From: Cavia porcellus
Taxonomy: Eukaryota; Chordata; Mammalia; Rodentia; Caviidae
Assembly: GCF_034190915.1 (NCBI RefSeq)
Contig: NW_026947506.1
Coordinates: 31,785,748-31,849,747, forward strand
Length of the DNA: 64,000 bases
Reading direction: 5' to 3'
In this document: positions 22,140-33,999 of the stretch, one piece after another
Layout: every line of letters starts with the position of its first letter
Position numbering within the stretch: position 1 is the stretch's first letter
Notes under the pieces: generated by a model
What the model was told of the DNA's origin: nothing
Databases searched by the model: none
Seen by the model: only the letters and a program-made list of their open reading frames with translations
Position numbers and translations under genes: made by a program

Positions 22140-24345
22140 GATGTAAAAATGTCTAACAGAATGAACACACCAGGCAGGGTGAGACGTCAGGCAGAAGGGT
22201 TAAAGGAAAAGGAGTCAGCAACAGGAAAATGCGATGGTAAGAACATGTGAGCACCTCTCAGTGTGAACGATCTCAATTCCCCAGTCCAAAGACACCCACT
22301 GCCGGAATGGATCAAGAAACAAAGTGCAGGGGTAGGCTGCATGCAAGAAACACGTATAACCCAAGATGAGATCCACAGACTAAACATCAAAGGTTGAAAA
22401 ACAGTACTCCATGCAGTGGGAACCTGAGAATGAGCTGGCGTAGCTGTGCTGTTTTCACCAAAGTGGACTTCATGCTGCAACTGAGCAGGAGAATCAAAGA
22501 AGGTCACTGTATAATGATTAAGGAAAAATTCAACAGCAGGAGATAAAAATTATAAACATATGTGTACCAAACACTGGCATCCCCAACTTCATAAAACAAA
22601 CACTACTGAATATAAAGATCATATAAGCATCACTATGAGTACAGTATGGGAACCCAATACCCCACTGTCCCAGACAGATCAGTTAGACAAAAATCAACAA
22701 ATATCAGAATAGAACCAAACCTTTGAACGAATGAACTTAAGACGTCTACAATGTCTCATCCAACAACAGAATATATACTCTTCTCAGCGATGCATGGAAC
22801 TTTCTCCAAAATAGACCACATACTAGCCATAAAGCTTGTTTAAGTAAATCCAGAGGAGTCAAAATTATAGCATAGATGGTATTAGGTCAGAATGCAATGA
22901 AACTGGAAGCCGATGGCAAAAGAAACCTTAGAAATTAGGCAAACATGGAAATTAAACAGCATACTCTTGAATAATCAATAAGTCATAGAATGAATCAAGG
23001 AAGAAATTAGTTCCTAGAATCAAACAATAATCCCAGTATAACATACCAGACACCCATGGGACACAGCAGAAACAGTCCTAGGAGGGAAACATAACTGTGA
23101 ATTCCCACATCAGAAAAACAGAGCAGGTCTAAATAGATAATGATGCACCTCAAGGTCCCAGAACAATCCGAACTCAATTGAAACAATTCAGATTCAAACC
23201 TTGTACAAAGAAGAAAATTACGATGATCAGAGCATAAATCAATGAAATTAGAGCTAAAAATATGAAGAATCAATGCATCAGAGTTGGTTCTTTGAAACAA
23301 TAAACAGAATGTACAAACCTGTAGCCAATCTTACCTACATGAGGAAAGAAAGGACCCAAACCAGTGCAATTAGAAATGAAAAGGGGAAATCATAGTGGAC
23401 TCTGCCAAAACCCAGACTGTTACTAGTAACTACTTTGAAAATCAGGGCTCTAATAAATTGGAAAATTCAGAAGAAATGGATAGGTAATTCTAGGTAAATG
23501 GATTACCAAAATTGAATCAAGAAGATTTTAAAAATCTAGATAGTCCAATATAGGCAATGAAATTGATTAAGTAAAAATAACAAAACAAAACCCCTATTAG
23601 CCCCCTAATAAAAGTCCAGGATCCAATAGATTCACTGATGAATTCAACAAGAACTTTAGGGAACATCTAATGCTCATTACTCCTCAACTCTTTAATAATA
23701 TTGAACCGAAAAGAATACTCACAAAGATACTCCTAGAATCTAGCATTACCGTGATTCCAAAACCAGGCAAAGAGCCAACCTAAAAGGAGAAATACAGAAG
23801 ATCAAAACATCTCAGCAAAACACTGGGAAACACATAACCTAAAGGGGATATTTTGCAGGACACAGTGGCATACACCTGTCATTCCAACTTTGGAGAGGCT
23901 GAGGCAGGAGTATCCCCACAAGTTCAAGGCCAGTCTGTATTACATTTCAAGACCCAGTTTTTAAAAAAATTATTTATGATTTTTAAAAATCCTGAAGAAA
24001 ATAGATAGAAAAAAGATATAGAAGATCCTTACCTCAACATGGTTAAAGTCCTCTATGAAAAACCTAGTAGCAACATCATATTAAATGGGAGAAAACTGAG
24101 AGCTTTCCCTCTAAAATCAGGACAAAGACAAAGATGTCTACTGTCACCATTACTTACTATAGTATTCAAAACATTAATCAGATCAAGAGAAATACAAGAG
24201 TTAAGTATAGAAAAGGAAGAAGTCAAGGTGTCATTATCTGCAGATGATTCTCTAAATAGAAGATCCAAAATGTCCACCAAAGACACCTAGAGTTAATTCA
24301 TAAATTCCGTAGTGGAGCAAGACACAAAATCAACGCATAAAACAT
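22140..24345 (+). pseudogene. Old L1 ORF2 remnant, endonuclease to RT
   Basis: Plus-strand ORF2 in many short frames. Endonuclease-like sequence lies at 22.2-22.9 kb, and the RT block at 24039-24290 reads VLYEKPSSNIILNGRKLRAF, LLSPLLTIVFKTL and SLSADD, with the FADD motif altered to SADD. It ends abruptly near 24345 against GC-rich sequence of opposite orientation. A B1 SINE lies at 23858-23985. Confidence 0.78.
23858..23985 (+). mobile_element. B1 SINE
   Basis: ACACAGTGGCATACACCTGT, GAGAGGCTGAGGCAGGAGTA, AAGTTCAAGGCCAGTCTGT, then an A-rich end. Inserted in the old ORF2. Confidence 0.8.
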
Positions 24346-25035
24346 CACTGGGCTCAGTCTCAGCACTTTCTGACCCAGCCCCTCCACCACAGGAGACAGG
24401 CTTAGCGCGTGGTGGACAGGGCCTCTATGTCCTCCACAGCTCCAGCTCCCGCTGCTTACCCTCTCAGGCTGCTGTGACCAGCCCTCCCCTCTCTGTAGGA
24501 AGAAGGTCCCCTGTGGCTGTCTCCCAGCCAGACTCTGAGGTGACAGTGCTTGGTGACTTCTGATTCCCAGAGCGGGTCGGTCCTACACAGTGAGCCCCTG
24601 GTCAGGCTCGCTCCTGATCCTCCACTCCTAGTTACAATGGGTACAGTTGTGCTTTTCCGCTCAAGCTAGCCTGCTACAGGAGGGAATCGACTGCAGAGTA
24701 AACCCCACGCGGCATTCACAGCTGAGAGTAACCACGGGGTCTCCTGGGCCTGGCACTGCCAGTCTGTGTTCATCTCTGGGGCTGCTGGTCCTCTCTGGAC
24801 TGACCTTGTGCTGACAGATTCAGGTACCTCCAACCCAGCTGGGGCTTGTGTTCCGGATGTTCATTCTTTTCTTTACACTGTTCTCTGTTTCTCCATGACT
24901 TAATTTTCCTGGTTTTCTTCATTCCTGGAGCTCTTCTTCTCTTTCTCCTAAGTGGGTTTTCCCAGGTGTCTTGATTCTAGATCCCAGAGAAGCTGGGATC
25001 TGATGCCAGCTTCCATTCCACCATCTTGATTTTTC
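24345..25035 (-). mobile_element. L1 5'UTR fragment, inverted relative to the preceding L1
   Basis: GC-rich block ending in ATTCCACCATCTTGATTTTT. In reverse complement this starts AAAAATCAAGATGGTGGAAT, like an L1 5' tip. No ORF1 follows on its 3' side (the left), where plus-strand ORF2 begins instead. It is therefore a stray 5'UTR piece left by rearrangement or nested insertion. Confidence 0.5.
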
Positions 25036-25589
25036 CATATACGGCCCTTACTATGTTGAGGCAAGTTTGTTTTATATTTACTTTGTTGAGAGTGTTTTTA
25101 AAATCATCAATGGATATTAATTTTTTCACACTTTTTCTGCAACTATTGAGATGATCATGTGGTCTAGGCCTTTGATCGCCTGCACACTGATTCACACTGA
25201 TTAAATTGCACATTTTCAACTGTTTTCTCATCTCAAGGTAAATCCCCCTTGGTCATGGTGTATTTTCCCTTTAGCATCTCTTGAATTTGTGTTTTAGCAT
25301 TTTATTGAGGACCTTTGCTTTTACATTGGAGAGGAACGCTGGCCTGTCGTTTCCCTTTTCTGAGTTGTCTTTTTCTGGCTTTGGTATCAGAGTGATACTA
25401 GCCTCAACAGCTTGGAAGTGTTCTGCTCATTTCTGGGAATAATTAAAGAGAAATATCTTTTTAAATGTTTTTTTTTGGTTGAAGTTGTTGGTGAAGCCAC
25501 TGTGTCCTGGGCTTTTCTTAAGCGTGAAGTTTTTGATTACTGATTCTTCTTGTGAGTTATTCATCTGTTCATGTTTCCTACTTCTTGAA

Positions 25590-26110
25590 TGAGTCTTTTT
25601 CTTTATTTTAAAGAGGATAAAACCAAGCAAAATAAAACAGTATAAAGCAAATTAAAAAAAACCTGTATAAGCAACAAGATTTTCAAGACAATATGAAATG
25701 AATACTGGTTAACATAATGCCTCTTGTCTTCAAAATAGCTGCCCATACCTTCAGATATAGTAAAAATCAAACAGAATAGAAGCAATTAAAAACAAAACAA
25801 TGAAAGCAATAAAGGACTTCAAAACAAGATAGGTGTAAATCCAAAATGACTACCATGATATATCTTGTTATCTTTGAAATAGCTGCCCATGCTATCAGGG
25901 ATAATAAAATCAAACAAAACAAAATAAAACCCAGCCCACAAAAACAATGAAAATGATACAGGACTTTGAAACAACATACCAGGGAATTAACAGTGGCTGC
26001 CACCCTCAGAAGGGGATCCTGCATAGGCACTGCATTGCCTTTGTTATCCTCTGAATAGATGATCAGGCTACCCACTTTAGACTTGCAAAGTCAGTGAAAC
26101 ACTAAATACT
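25590..26110 (-). mobile_element. Young-type L1 3' end, severely 5'-truncated
   Basis: Starts at a T-rich tract (antisense A-tail) near 25590 and contains only 3'UTR. Tandem modules of about 143-148 bases are visible: AAAATAGCTGCCCATACC near 25733, then GAAATAGCTGCCCATGC near 25874, with GGACTT words at 25813 and 25961. It interrupts the old L1 RT region. Confidence 0.75.
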
Positions 26111-26699
26111 ACAAGCATTAAATTGTATTTTACCTCAATAGCTATCATTGCAGCCTGTGTGCTCTGAATCAGCCGATCACTTACAGTGGTGCTGAAGGAT
26201 GCTGGCTGTTCTTGTTTCTCAGCCTGCACGCCAGAAACATCTGGCTCTCCCTTCAGCAGTCAGCTCATGGTGCGAATTCAAAGGGGGGTTTGCTTCTTGT
26301 TCACTTCCTGTTCTTTTACCCCTCAGTCCACCTTGATTCAGTCTGGATGGGTTGAATGTTTCCAGTAATTTATTCATTTCTTCTAGGTTACACAGTTTGT
26401 TGGTCTAAAATTGTTCATAAGAGTCCTTTATGATATTTTTTTATTTCTTATCATTACTGAATTTATCTCATTTTCCTTAATATACTTAAGAGTTGGTCAA
26501 CTTGTCTTTTGAAAGAGGCAACTCTTGGTTTTTCTGTTTTCCTATTCTCTTTCATTTTTGGTTTAATCTTTATTTTTTCTTTCCTATGCTAATTTGGTGT
26601 TAGATTATTTTTCTTTTTCTGAATCCTTGAGATGTAAACATTGGCTGTTTATTTGAGATCTGTCCTTTCTTTGAACTTCTGTACTCCAGAATGTCTTAC

Positions 26700-27480
26700 T
26701 TTAATGGTATTTACATAATATAATTTTAACCACTAAGTTCTTCTCACCTCTGAAACACGTGCCTTTTTTTATCCTCATATTCATTGGATCATCTGGAGCT
26801 GAGAGGTCCCCTACGCTGAGTTTCCATTTGTTTTGTTCAATTTTGGTTTGCTGGAAAGCCAGGGCTCGACTGAGACTGCCAGGAGCAGGATCCCCCCTGA
26901 CTCTTTCCTTTCTTCCCATTCCTCATTTTCTTCTGCTTTACAGATTTTCTTTTCATTTCTTTTTCTCTTCCTTTTCTAGAGGCTCACATTTTCCAAGCAT
27001 ATTTTTCAGACAGGCTGGCTATTAGAGTGATCCAGGGACTGTAGACTGATCGAAGGAGTCTCGCCCTCAGATGGAGAAATCAGCTGCCCATCACTGCCTG
27101 CTTTATCACTCAACCAAATAACTGTTCTTCATGGCTCCAGTGAAGTCATGTGCAGTCTTTATCTAAATAAATAATATAAATACAATGCTGTTACTCTTCC
27201 TTGTATCTTTCTCTTTCACGATAGCAACCTTGACAATTTTGCGTAGCTGGAAAACACCCAACGGAAGTCACTGTCCATCAGGGAGACCCCTGAGTTGAAT
27301 ACAGAGCGAGCTCTCACCTGTGGGGACACACCTCTGACTGTTCCTCGTCCTGCTCAGTGGCCTCCACATTCTGTGCCAGGCAGGGGTCAGGCAGAGGCTA
27401 AGTGGTGGCGGCAGCAGCTGAGCCTCGTCCCCTCCCTTTCATCCTGGGCCCCAGAAGCGGGCCTCTGCCATCCCTCAGTG
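26700..27480. other. Unassigned insert between old L1 ORF2 parts
   Basis: L1 homology stops near 26700 and resumes near 27480. The insert has mixed composition, includes AAATAAATAATATAAATAC near 27165 (possible polyadenylation context) and is pyrimidine-rich at 26890-26990. It could be an unrecognised LTR. No ORF with known homology was seen. Confidence 0.3.
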
Positions 27481-28281
27481 TTTATCACTATAAACTTCCC
27501 TTTTCTGCCTCCTGTAACCGTCGGTGAGTGTATGTTCATTTTCGTTTGTCCCAAGGTACACTGCAAACTCACTTTGATTTCCTCTTTGACCTAATGGTTG
27601 TTCAAAAGTATGTTGTTTAGTTTCCAGGGGACCTGTGAGTTTTCTTCTGTTATTTGTTCCTAGTGCCCCTCCATTGTAATTGTAAGATACTCGGGATGAT
27701 CTCAAGCTCAAGTTTGTTAAAACTTGTTTTGTGACCTACCATGATCTGGGAGAACATTCATGTGTGCTTGGGAAGAAGGTGAGTCCTCCTGCTATTGGAC
27801 GGAGAGTTCTGTACATGTCTGCTTCATTTTGTCTCTAGTGCCTTGTAAGTCAGCTGTTTCTTCTTGCTTGGGATGGTCTAGGTCTCTTGTCATCTGGGTT
27901 GTAAGGTCCTCTACTGTTGCTGAATTCTGTCAATTTTTCCTTCAGATCTGTCCATGTTTGCTCTAACTTAGGTGCTCTAATGTCACGTGCATATATATTT
28001 ACAATCATATCTTCCTGTCAAATTGATCATTTTATCATCATATAACAGCATTCTTTACATCTAGAAGAGTTTTTTTCTTAGCCAGTTTTGTCTAATACAA
28101 ATCCCGCACCCCATCATTTCTTTGTTTATCATTTGCATTAAATATGTTTTTCCCAGCCTTTCACTTCCAGCATATATGTGTACTTAAAGTAAGCCCACTG
28201 ACAGCTGGCTTTTTAAAACTCCAACATTCTATGATTTTGAATGGGGAATTTAATCCATTCATAATTAACTGGGGCGAGTGT

Positions 28282-28447
28282 TTACACCCTGGGCTTTAGC
28301 ATTAAACTACATCCCAACTGCCCTCACCTCTTCATTGTCCTGAGATTGTTCTTGGTAAGTTGCCCAGGCTGAGTTCTAACTTGTGACCCTACTACCTCAG
28401 CCTCCTGAGTGCTGGGATTACAGATGTGGGCCACCACACTTAGCTAA
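28282..28447 (-). mobile_element. B1-dID SINE
   Basis: Reverse dimer: CACCCTGGGCTTTAGCATT, AACTACATCCCAACTGCC, then GTTGCCCAGGCTGAGTTCTA, CTCAGCCTCCTGAGTGCTGG, GATTACAGATGTGGGCCACC. Confidence 0.85.
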
Positions 28448-28683
28448 AATAATTAGTGATAACTGAAGTATTAGTATTTCCACTTTTTGTTTTCCAGCCA
28501 TTTTGTCGTTGTTTGCTTTCTTTCTGTCCTGATGTCTTCTGTTATTTGATTTTTGAATTTTTTCCTTTTCTGTGAATCGATTATAGGTTTCACTTTTGTG
28601 GTTAACAGGAGGAATTCAGAAAATAGGTATAACCAGCTACTTTAGGGTTATTGCAATTTAAATTCAACCACCTAATAAACTGG

Positions 28684-28770
28684 ATTGTAGTCAGGGTTTA
28701 GCTCAGCAGCAAAAGAGCCTGCCTGGCAAGTTCAATCTCCAGCACAAATAAAAAAGAATAAAACTGTATT
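28684..28770 (+). mobile_element. ID SINE fragment
   Basis: GGGTTTAGCTCAGCAGCAAA, GAGCCTGCCTGGCAAGTTCA, ATCTCCAGCAC and an A-rich tail. The anticodon-stem region is shortened compared with the other ID copies. Confidence 0.75.
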
Positions 28771-29104
28771 GTACTCTGTCTTCCACACTTTGTGTTCTTG
28801 AAGTTTGAGTTTACTTCTTATATGTATTATATCCATTCATAACGTTTTGTGATTCTAATTATTATCATTTTTGTGTTTTAACTTTTGCACTGAGGTTAAA
28901 GTAACTTACACATGGTTATTATAGTGCTATTTTATTCTCTATTTGTATACTGATTTTTATCAGTGGTATTCATATTTCCATGCTGCTTTTTAGTGTATGT
29001 TTGTTTCAATTTGAAGAATAGCCATAAGCATTTCTTGTAAGGCGTGTTTTGTGGTGATAGAATCCTACAGTTTTTGTCTAGAAAAGGCTTTCTCTTCAAC
29101 TTCT

Positions 29105-29215
29105 TTGCAGGGCTGTCTTGTTACGTTGCCCCAGCTGGCCTTGAACGCCTGGCTCAGGTGATCCTCCTCCTTCAGCCTATGGACAAGTGCCACCATGCTT
29201 GGCTTTGCCTCCAAC
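29105..29215 (-). mobile_element. B1 SINE
   Basis: Reverse B1: GTTACGTTGCCCCAGCTGGC, CTTGAACGCCTGGCTCAGGT, AGTGCCACCATGCTTGGCTT. It sits within old L1 ORF1. Confidence 0.8.
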
Positions 29216-30559
29216 TGAAGGGCAGCTTAAGGTGATGTGTTACACCTCATGTAGAACCGCAGGGTAGTTCTAGGCATGGGACTTATCTAGGCTGGATTCT
29301 TAGTTGTCAGGTTTTTCTTTAGTGCATTGAATACATCATCTAATTCTCTGGTATATGATGAATCACTTTTCCATGTTTCTCATGAAGTTCTCTCTTTGAA
29401 TTTTGAAACTTTAATTATAATGTATCTCAGTGAAAACCTCTTCACATGAAACCTCCTCAGGGTCCTTTGCACGTTTTAAATACGGATGCCTGTTTCCTCA
29501 ATTAGGAAGATTTTTGTTACTATTTTTCTACCATTTTCCTCTTTCCTCTAGTGCTCCCATGGATTAGTTTGCGTGATGACATCCCATAATCCTATGGAGT
29601 TTCTTCCTTTTTCATGTTTTTCTGTTTTGGCCTCAGATTGAAAAATCTCAAATGACGGTCTTCATGGCCACTGATCCTTCCTGATCAAACCTGCTGGTGA
29701 ACCGCGACTGCATTTTTCCATTTGAGTCACTACATACCTTAGTTTCAGTTCATCCCCTTTTATGATTTCAGTCTTTGAGAAACTTCTTGTTCACGCATTA
29801 CTTCCCCAGATTTGTTGAGTTATCCATCTGTGGTTTCATGTGGCTCTCTGCAGTTCTTCAAGGCAATTACTTAGAATGTCTTTTCTGATAATTTATAGAT
29901 CACCTTTGCTTTGAGTTACTGGAAGTGGACTGTATTCCTTTAGAGGGCTCCTATTGCCTTCATTTCTCGGGTTCCTTGTTGCACTGGCGTCTCATTTGAA
30001 GAAGCGTCATGATGCCCAGGCATTAAAGACGGCTTCAGTAGGCAGAAGCTTCCCTCACAGGTGGGCACCAGGGTGCTGGCTGGCTGTGTGGGGAGTCACA
30101 GTGGCCCTGGACTTATGGGTACCAGTGCAGGGCAGTGAAGGCCCACGGAGGTCCTGGGCAGGGAAGTCACTGGGAATGTGTCACACCAGTGAAGGATGCT
30201 GGGATCGCTGGTGGTAAAAGCTGCTGGGTTCTCCTGTTACACTTTTCCCCTGTAGAGGAACCTGTGGCAAAGGGAATTTTCTCATCTCTGTGTGTACCAT
30301 TCTTGGAGATGGGATGCCATGAGAAAATGGAACAATTCTTTATCTTCTCTAAGAGGTCATTCAGTTTTGTGTTGTAGCTCAGGTGCTGCTTTTCCCTATG
30401 TCAACTCTGGGGATCTCTAGAGCTGTCGAAGCCCATGGAAAGCTGCTAGATCCTTGGTTTTTTGTGAGATTCAAGGACTGGGACCTCCTAGTCTACCATA
30501 TTGCTGATATTTGTCCTGATCAATCCATCCTGAGATGGTCAGAGATGGTGTAGTTCCAT

Positions 30560-31840
30560 TTTGGTTCCAATTTTAGGAAAAGGTGGACAGAGCAGTAACC
30601 TTCCTGTCTATAGGCACAGCTGCCAAAGGTTTTTGGGCTACTCATCCCCTTGCATTCAAGTCTGTCCCTGCTGTTGCTGTAGACAGTTCCATTATCACTG
30701 CAAGAAAACAGATTCCTGTCCGTTGGCCCAAAGTTTGAGACCCTCCCAGGACACTGAAGCTCACATTTCCCAAGTCATCATTTTCTCATCCCTCAAGCCC
30801 CAGCCTTCTGAGACCATCATGTTCCTCAGACAGCAGAGTTGGGGAGAAGATCGCTAATGAGGCTCTGGGGCTTTGGATCAAGCCAGACCCTTAAGTGGGC
30901 CCTGGGAAACCTAGGAGGTAACTCTTTCCTCACCAGAGTAAGCGCCCCTCCTTACTGAGAGCAGCAGTTGGATGACCAGGGATAAAGATGTAGTCGGGAT
31001 CGTGTGCTCTCATTTTCTACAACTCTCACAGGGGACTCTGTGATTTTCTTATTTTTGCTTTTATCTGGACCTTGAAGAATGAGTAAATTTCCAGGTAGGA
31101 AATGGGCATTTTGGTATTGGAGAAGTGCATGTGCGATCAGGGGGAAATGGGTAAGCACACAGCAAATGCAGGTTATTGTGTGACTTGAAAGTAAAGACTG
31201 AGCCCTGCAACACTGGAGGCTCATACGGTAAAGCTATGGGGATCTTTGTGATGGGTGGAACCCAGGCTTCTAACCACAATCATAGTTCACCTCCTCAATC
31301 CTAATGTGATCTCTCTCTGTCTCTCTCTCTCAGGAGTCACTGCTAGTATTTATCTTCCTTCCAGGACAGGAGGGTGGGCAGTGGGCTTGGCCAACCAAAG
31401 ATCTGAGAGCTGAAGAAGGCTGGGAGTCGGGGTATGGTGGTCCTGCATCTGGACATCTTTAAATTACTCTCTCCTACTCCGGTCATTCCCTCCAGGAATA
31501 GCATGGAAGGTAACTCTCTGTGGGGTGTGATAGAGACTGAGTCCAGAGCTCCTGGTAGAGCTATCCAACTGGATGTCTGAAGTTGAGAGAAACATCCTAG
31601 AAGGAAGGAGTCCCAGGTTCAGAAGCTGGTGGGACTTGGAGATGCCCCACCTGCAATCTCTCCTTCTCAACCCTTCTCCATCCAGCTCCACTTTTGTAGC
31701 CCAAGGCCTGATGAACCACTAAGCTGGGGCTGCGGCATCAGGTGGAGCATGACACACGTCGTCACTCTTCGCTGGTCAGCCACTGCCTGCCAGCTGCCCA
31801 CCTCAGCCTCACATAGCCCCTGGTGGTGCCTCTTTCTGAT
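30560..31840. other. Non-repetitive stretch, no gene recognised
   Basis: Mostly unique-looking sequence between the L1 block and the first SINE of the next region. It holds short open stretches only (98 codons or fewer) without recognisable motifs, and a CT-rich tract at 31309-31333. Confidence 0.5.
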
Positions 31841-31844
31841 TCTG

Positions 31845-32070
31845 CACCACTTTTATTTTATTGGTGGTGGTGGTGGTGGTGTGTGTTTGGGTGGGAATGG
31901 GATTGACTCCAGGGCCTTCATCCTGAGCTACATCGCCAGCCCTTTTTATTTCATTTTGAGATGGGGCCTTGCCAAGACACTACCTTGCCTGGACTGGACT
32001 CAAATGTGCGATGCCTTAGCCTCCCAGAGTGCTGGACTACAAGTGGGAACCACCATGCCTCGCTTGGCTC
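31845..32070 (-). mobile_element. B1-dID SINE with GGT microsatellite in its tail region
   Basis: Reverse dimer: a (GGT)n run at about 31862-31886 followed by GACTCCAGGGCCTTCATCCT, GAGCTACATCGCCAGCCC, GAGATGGGGCCTTGCCAAG, GCCTCCCAGAGTGCTGGACT. Confidence 0.85.
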
Positions 32071-32194
32071 TGTACCTCTTTGTCTCTATGTATACTTTGC
32101 AGGCTGATTGTTTCTTTTTTTTCTTGTGGGTGCAAGAAAGATGCCAACAGACCAGAGGAACACACACAGTGAAGTAGATCTCCTCACACAAGAG

Positions 32195-32350
32195 CATAGA
32201 CTTTGAAATCAGACAGCTGGAGACAAAGCTTAAGGGAAACTATGTGACCCTCTGTAACAGCTCTATCACCATAAGTCTCAGCTTCCTCCTTTATAAGTAA
32301 CAACGCCTATTGCAGAGCTGTCTTATAACTATCAGAATATAACTATATAT
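32195..32350 (+). mobile_element. MIR SINE (ancient), left part
   Basis: GACTTTGAAATCAGACAGCT, CTATGTGACCCTCTG, TCTCAGCTTCCTCCTTTATA follow the MIR order. The element is cut by the following B1-dID, and a MIR-like tail resumes at about 32590. Confidence 0.7.
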
Positions 32351-32354
32351 AAGT

Positions 32355-32545
32355 AACAGTATGGCTTGTCTCCATGCCTGTAATCCCAGCAATTTGGGAG
32401 ACTGAGGCAGGAAGACTGCAAGTTGATCTCAGCATGGACAATTTAGCAAGACTTTGTCGCAAAAATAAAAAATAAAAAGAGATGAGGATGTTGCTCAGTG
32501 GAGGAGCACTCCTGGGTTCAATCCCCAGCAGGAAAAAAGAAAGGA
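32355..32545 (+). mobile_element. B1-dID SINE
   Basis: GCCTGTAATCCCAGCAATTT, GAGGCAGGAAGACTGCAAG, an A-rich linker, then the dID half GATGTTGCTCAGTGGAGGAG, CTGGGTTCAATCCCCAGCAG. It is inserted into the MIR. Confidence 0.9.
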
Positions 32546-32589
32546 AAGAAACAGGGGGTAGAAGGCAGTTGGGAGGGACGGCATACAGG

Positions 32590-32650
32590 GTGCCCGTGCT
32601 CAGAACAGCCTTTGCACAGTGTCAGCGCTCCATAACCAGCGGCAACAGTA
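32590..32650 (+). mobile_element. MIR SINE, right part
   Basis: CAGAACAGCCTTTGCACAGT and CAGCGCTCCATAA resemble the MIR 3' part (low-cost tail with a CTCAATAA-like end). It is a continuation of the MIR at 32195 after the SINE insertion. Confidence 0.45.
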
Positions 32651-32964
32651 GCAGTCGCAGTAGTTGTCCTCCTGTCATTTCACTGCCTTGAGTGCTTTGG
32701 GACACAGTGACATCACTAATGCAGGGTAAACACAAGGTAACTTCAGTCTGGGAAAGCAAGGAGGGAGAACTGGGGGCAGGGGATGGGGATGAGGGACCAG
32801 GGCTGGACGAGTAGAGGCACCTGGGTCTCCGTGTTAGAACAGTAAGTACATGTGGTCCTGTGTCCTGTGGGCCTCAGTTGCCCATATCCACATGCTTTCT
32901 TCTCTGTCCCCCTTTACTTATTCATCCTTGCAGGTAAGTCTTTATTAAGAGGGTGTTTGCCTTG

Positions 32965-33190
32965 TTTTTTTTTTTTTTTTTTTTTTTTTTTGGTTGCTTT
33001 GTGGCACTAGGGATTGGACCCTGGACCTTCCCACTGAGTTCCATCCCCAGTTATTTTATTTTTTTATTTTGAGACAGGTTACCTACCTGCTAAGTTGCCC
33101 TGCTGGGTTTGAACTTGGGTTCCTCCTGCCTCAGCCCCCCAGATTGCCTGCCTTATAGTTGTGCACCTCCATGCCTGCCTTCAGCTAAGG
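32965..33190 (-). mobile_element. B1-dID SINE with long T-run (antisense A-tail)
   Basis: T-run of about 26 bases, GGATTGGACCCTGGACCTTC, CACTGAGTTCCATCCCCAG, GAGACAGGTTACCTACCTGC, CCTCCTGCCTCAGCCCCCCA. The long uninterrupted tail suggests a fairly recent insertion. Confidence 0.88.
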
Positions 33191-33559
33191 TAGAATGTGA
33201 CCTGAGCATGGTGAGTAAGAAACAGAGACATGACTGAGCACATCTCAATATTTTTGTGCTCTTTAATTCATTAGTGCTTGCTAAATGCAGGGACCACCGT
33301 GCAGGGTGGGCTCCATGTAAAGCAATCATTAAAAATCCTGGGGGCCAGCGGATGTTGCTGAGGTATGATCAGCTAAAACCCTCTAAGATGTAATGTCTGG
33401 TAACCGATAGAGCTGAAAGCAGTATGCAGCTGTACATGCACCCGTAGCTCCTGCAAGTACTGTGGATCATGCTAGCTTGAAGAGGAGCACAAGAGAGGCT
33501 GCTGCTTTTTCTGAGCAAGAACACCAACAACTGTGGGCTGATCTTAGGGTCCCAGAGCC

Positions 33560-33700
33560 AAAACTCCATGTCACGGAGGCAGATGAAGAATCTGAGACCC
33601 AGAGAAGTTGTAACTTGAGCAGCATCATGTGCATATCAGAGGCCAGATACACCCAGATCCAAACCTCCGGCTCTAGCTTGAGGCCTCACCAAAGCCAGCC
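33560..33700 (-). mobile_element. MIR SINE (ancient)
   Basis: Reverse MIR: GATGAAGAATCTGAGACCCA, GAGAAGTTGTAACTTGAGCA, then AGATCCAAACCTCCGGCTCT. These follow the antisense MIR order (eliminated-A-rich, GAGGCCCAGAGAGG-type core). Confidence 0.65.
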
Positions 33701-33796
33701 CAGAGGTAAAGGAAGCTGACCTCATCCTGAGGCTCACTGGATCCTGGCATGCTCATGTGCAAGTGTGCATGGTGGGAGAGCTGGGAAGAGCTTTGC

Positions 33797-33995
33797 TTTT
33801 TTCAGCATTTGGGATTGATCTCAGGGCTTGTGCAGGCTAGGCAAGAGCTCAACACTGTGTTACACCCCCAGCCCTTTTATATATTTTGAGACAAGATATT
33901 ACTAAGTTGTTCGGGCTGGCCTTAGACTCAAGATCCTTCTGCCTCTGTCTTCCAGTTAGCTGAGATTATAGGCATGCACTACCATGCCAGGGTGA
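33797..33995 (-). mobile_element. B1-dID SINE
   Basis: GATTGATCTCAGGGCTTGTG, ACACTGTGTTACACCCCCAG, GAGACAAGATATTACTAAGT, CCTTCTGCCTCTGTCTTCCA, GGCATGCACTACCATGCC. Confidence 0.85.
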
Positions 33996-33999
33996 AAGA

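Larger units (their letters stand above)
20650..22140 (+). pseudogene. Old L1 ORF1 remnant
   Basis: The C-terminal domain is clear at 21929-22132 (MFQALKENFQYMLIYPTKLS, KKFMNTKPALQKE), with upstream pieces (ARQEIKE-like, then TIKAAREKR-like in broken frames) from about 21660. The middle is interrupted by a B1 SINE at 21003-21170 and by DNA-transposon-like sequence at about 21240-21610. Confidence 0.75.
25035..30560 (-). mobile_element. Old L1/HAL1-like element, interrupted
   Basis: Minus-strand old L1: RT at 25.04-25.59 kb (antisense of TWxFSFDA-like and GHSGFTNNFNQK), more ORF2 at 26.34-26.70 and 27.48-28.28 kb, ORF1-like sequence at about 28.96-30.0 kb (ATTTCTTGTAAGGCGTG and GAATACATCATCTAATTCTC are antisense L1 ORF1 words), and a GC-richer 5'UTR to about 30.56 kb. 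It is broken by a young L1 3' end, by 26.7-27.48 kb of unassigned sequence and by SINEs. Confidence 0.65.

Noticed and set aside
26759..27025. Serine/Phe-rich 88-codon frame
   Set aside because: Low-complexity pyrimidine-rich sequence in an unassigned insert, with no supporting feature.
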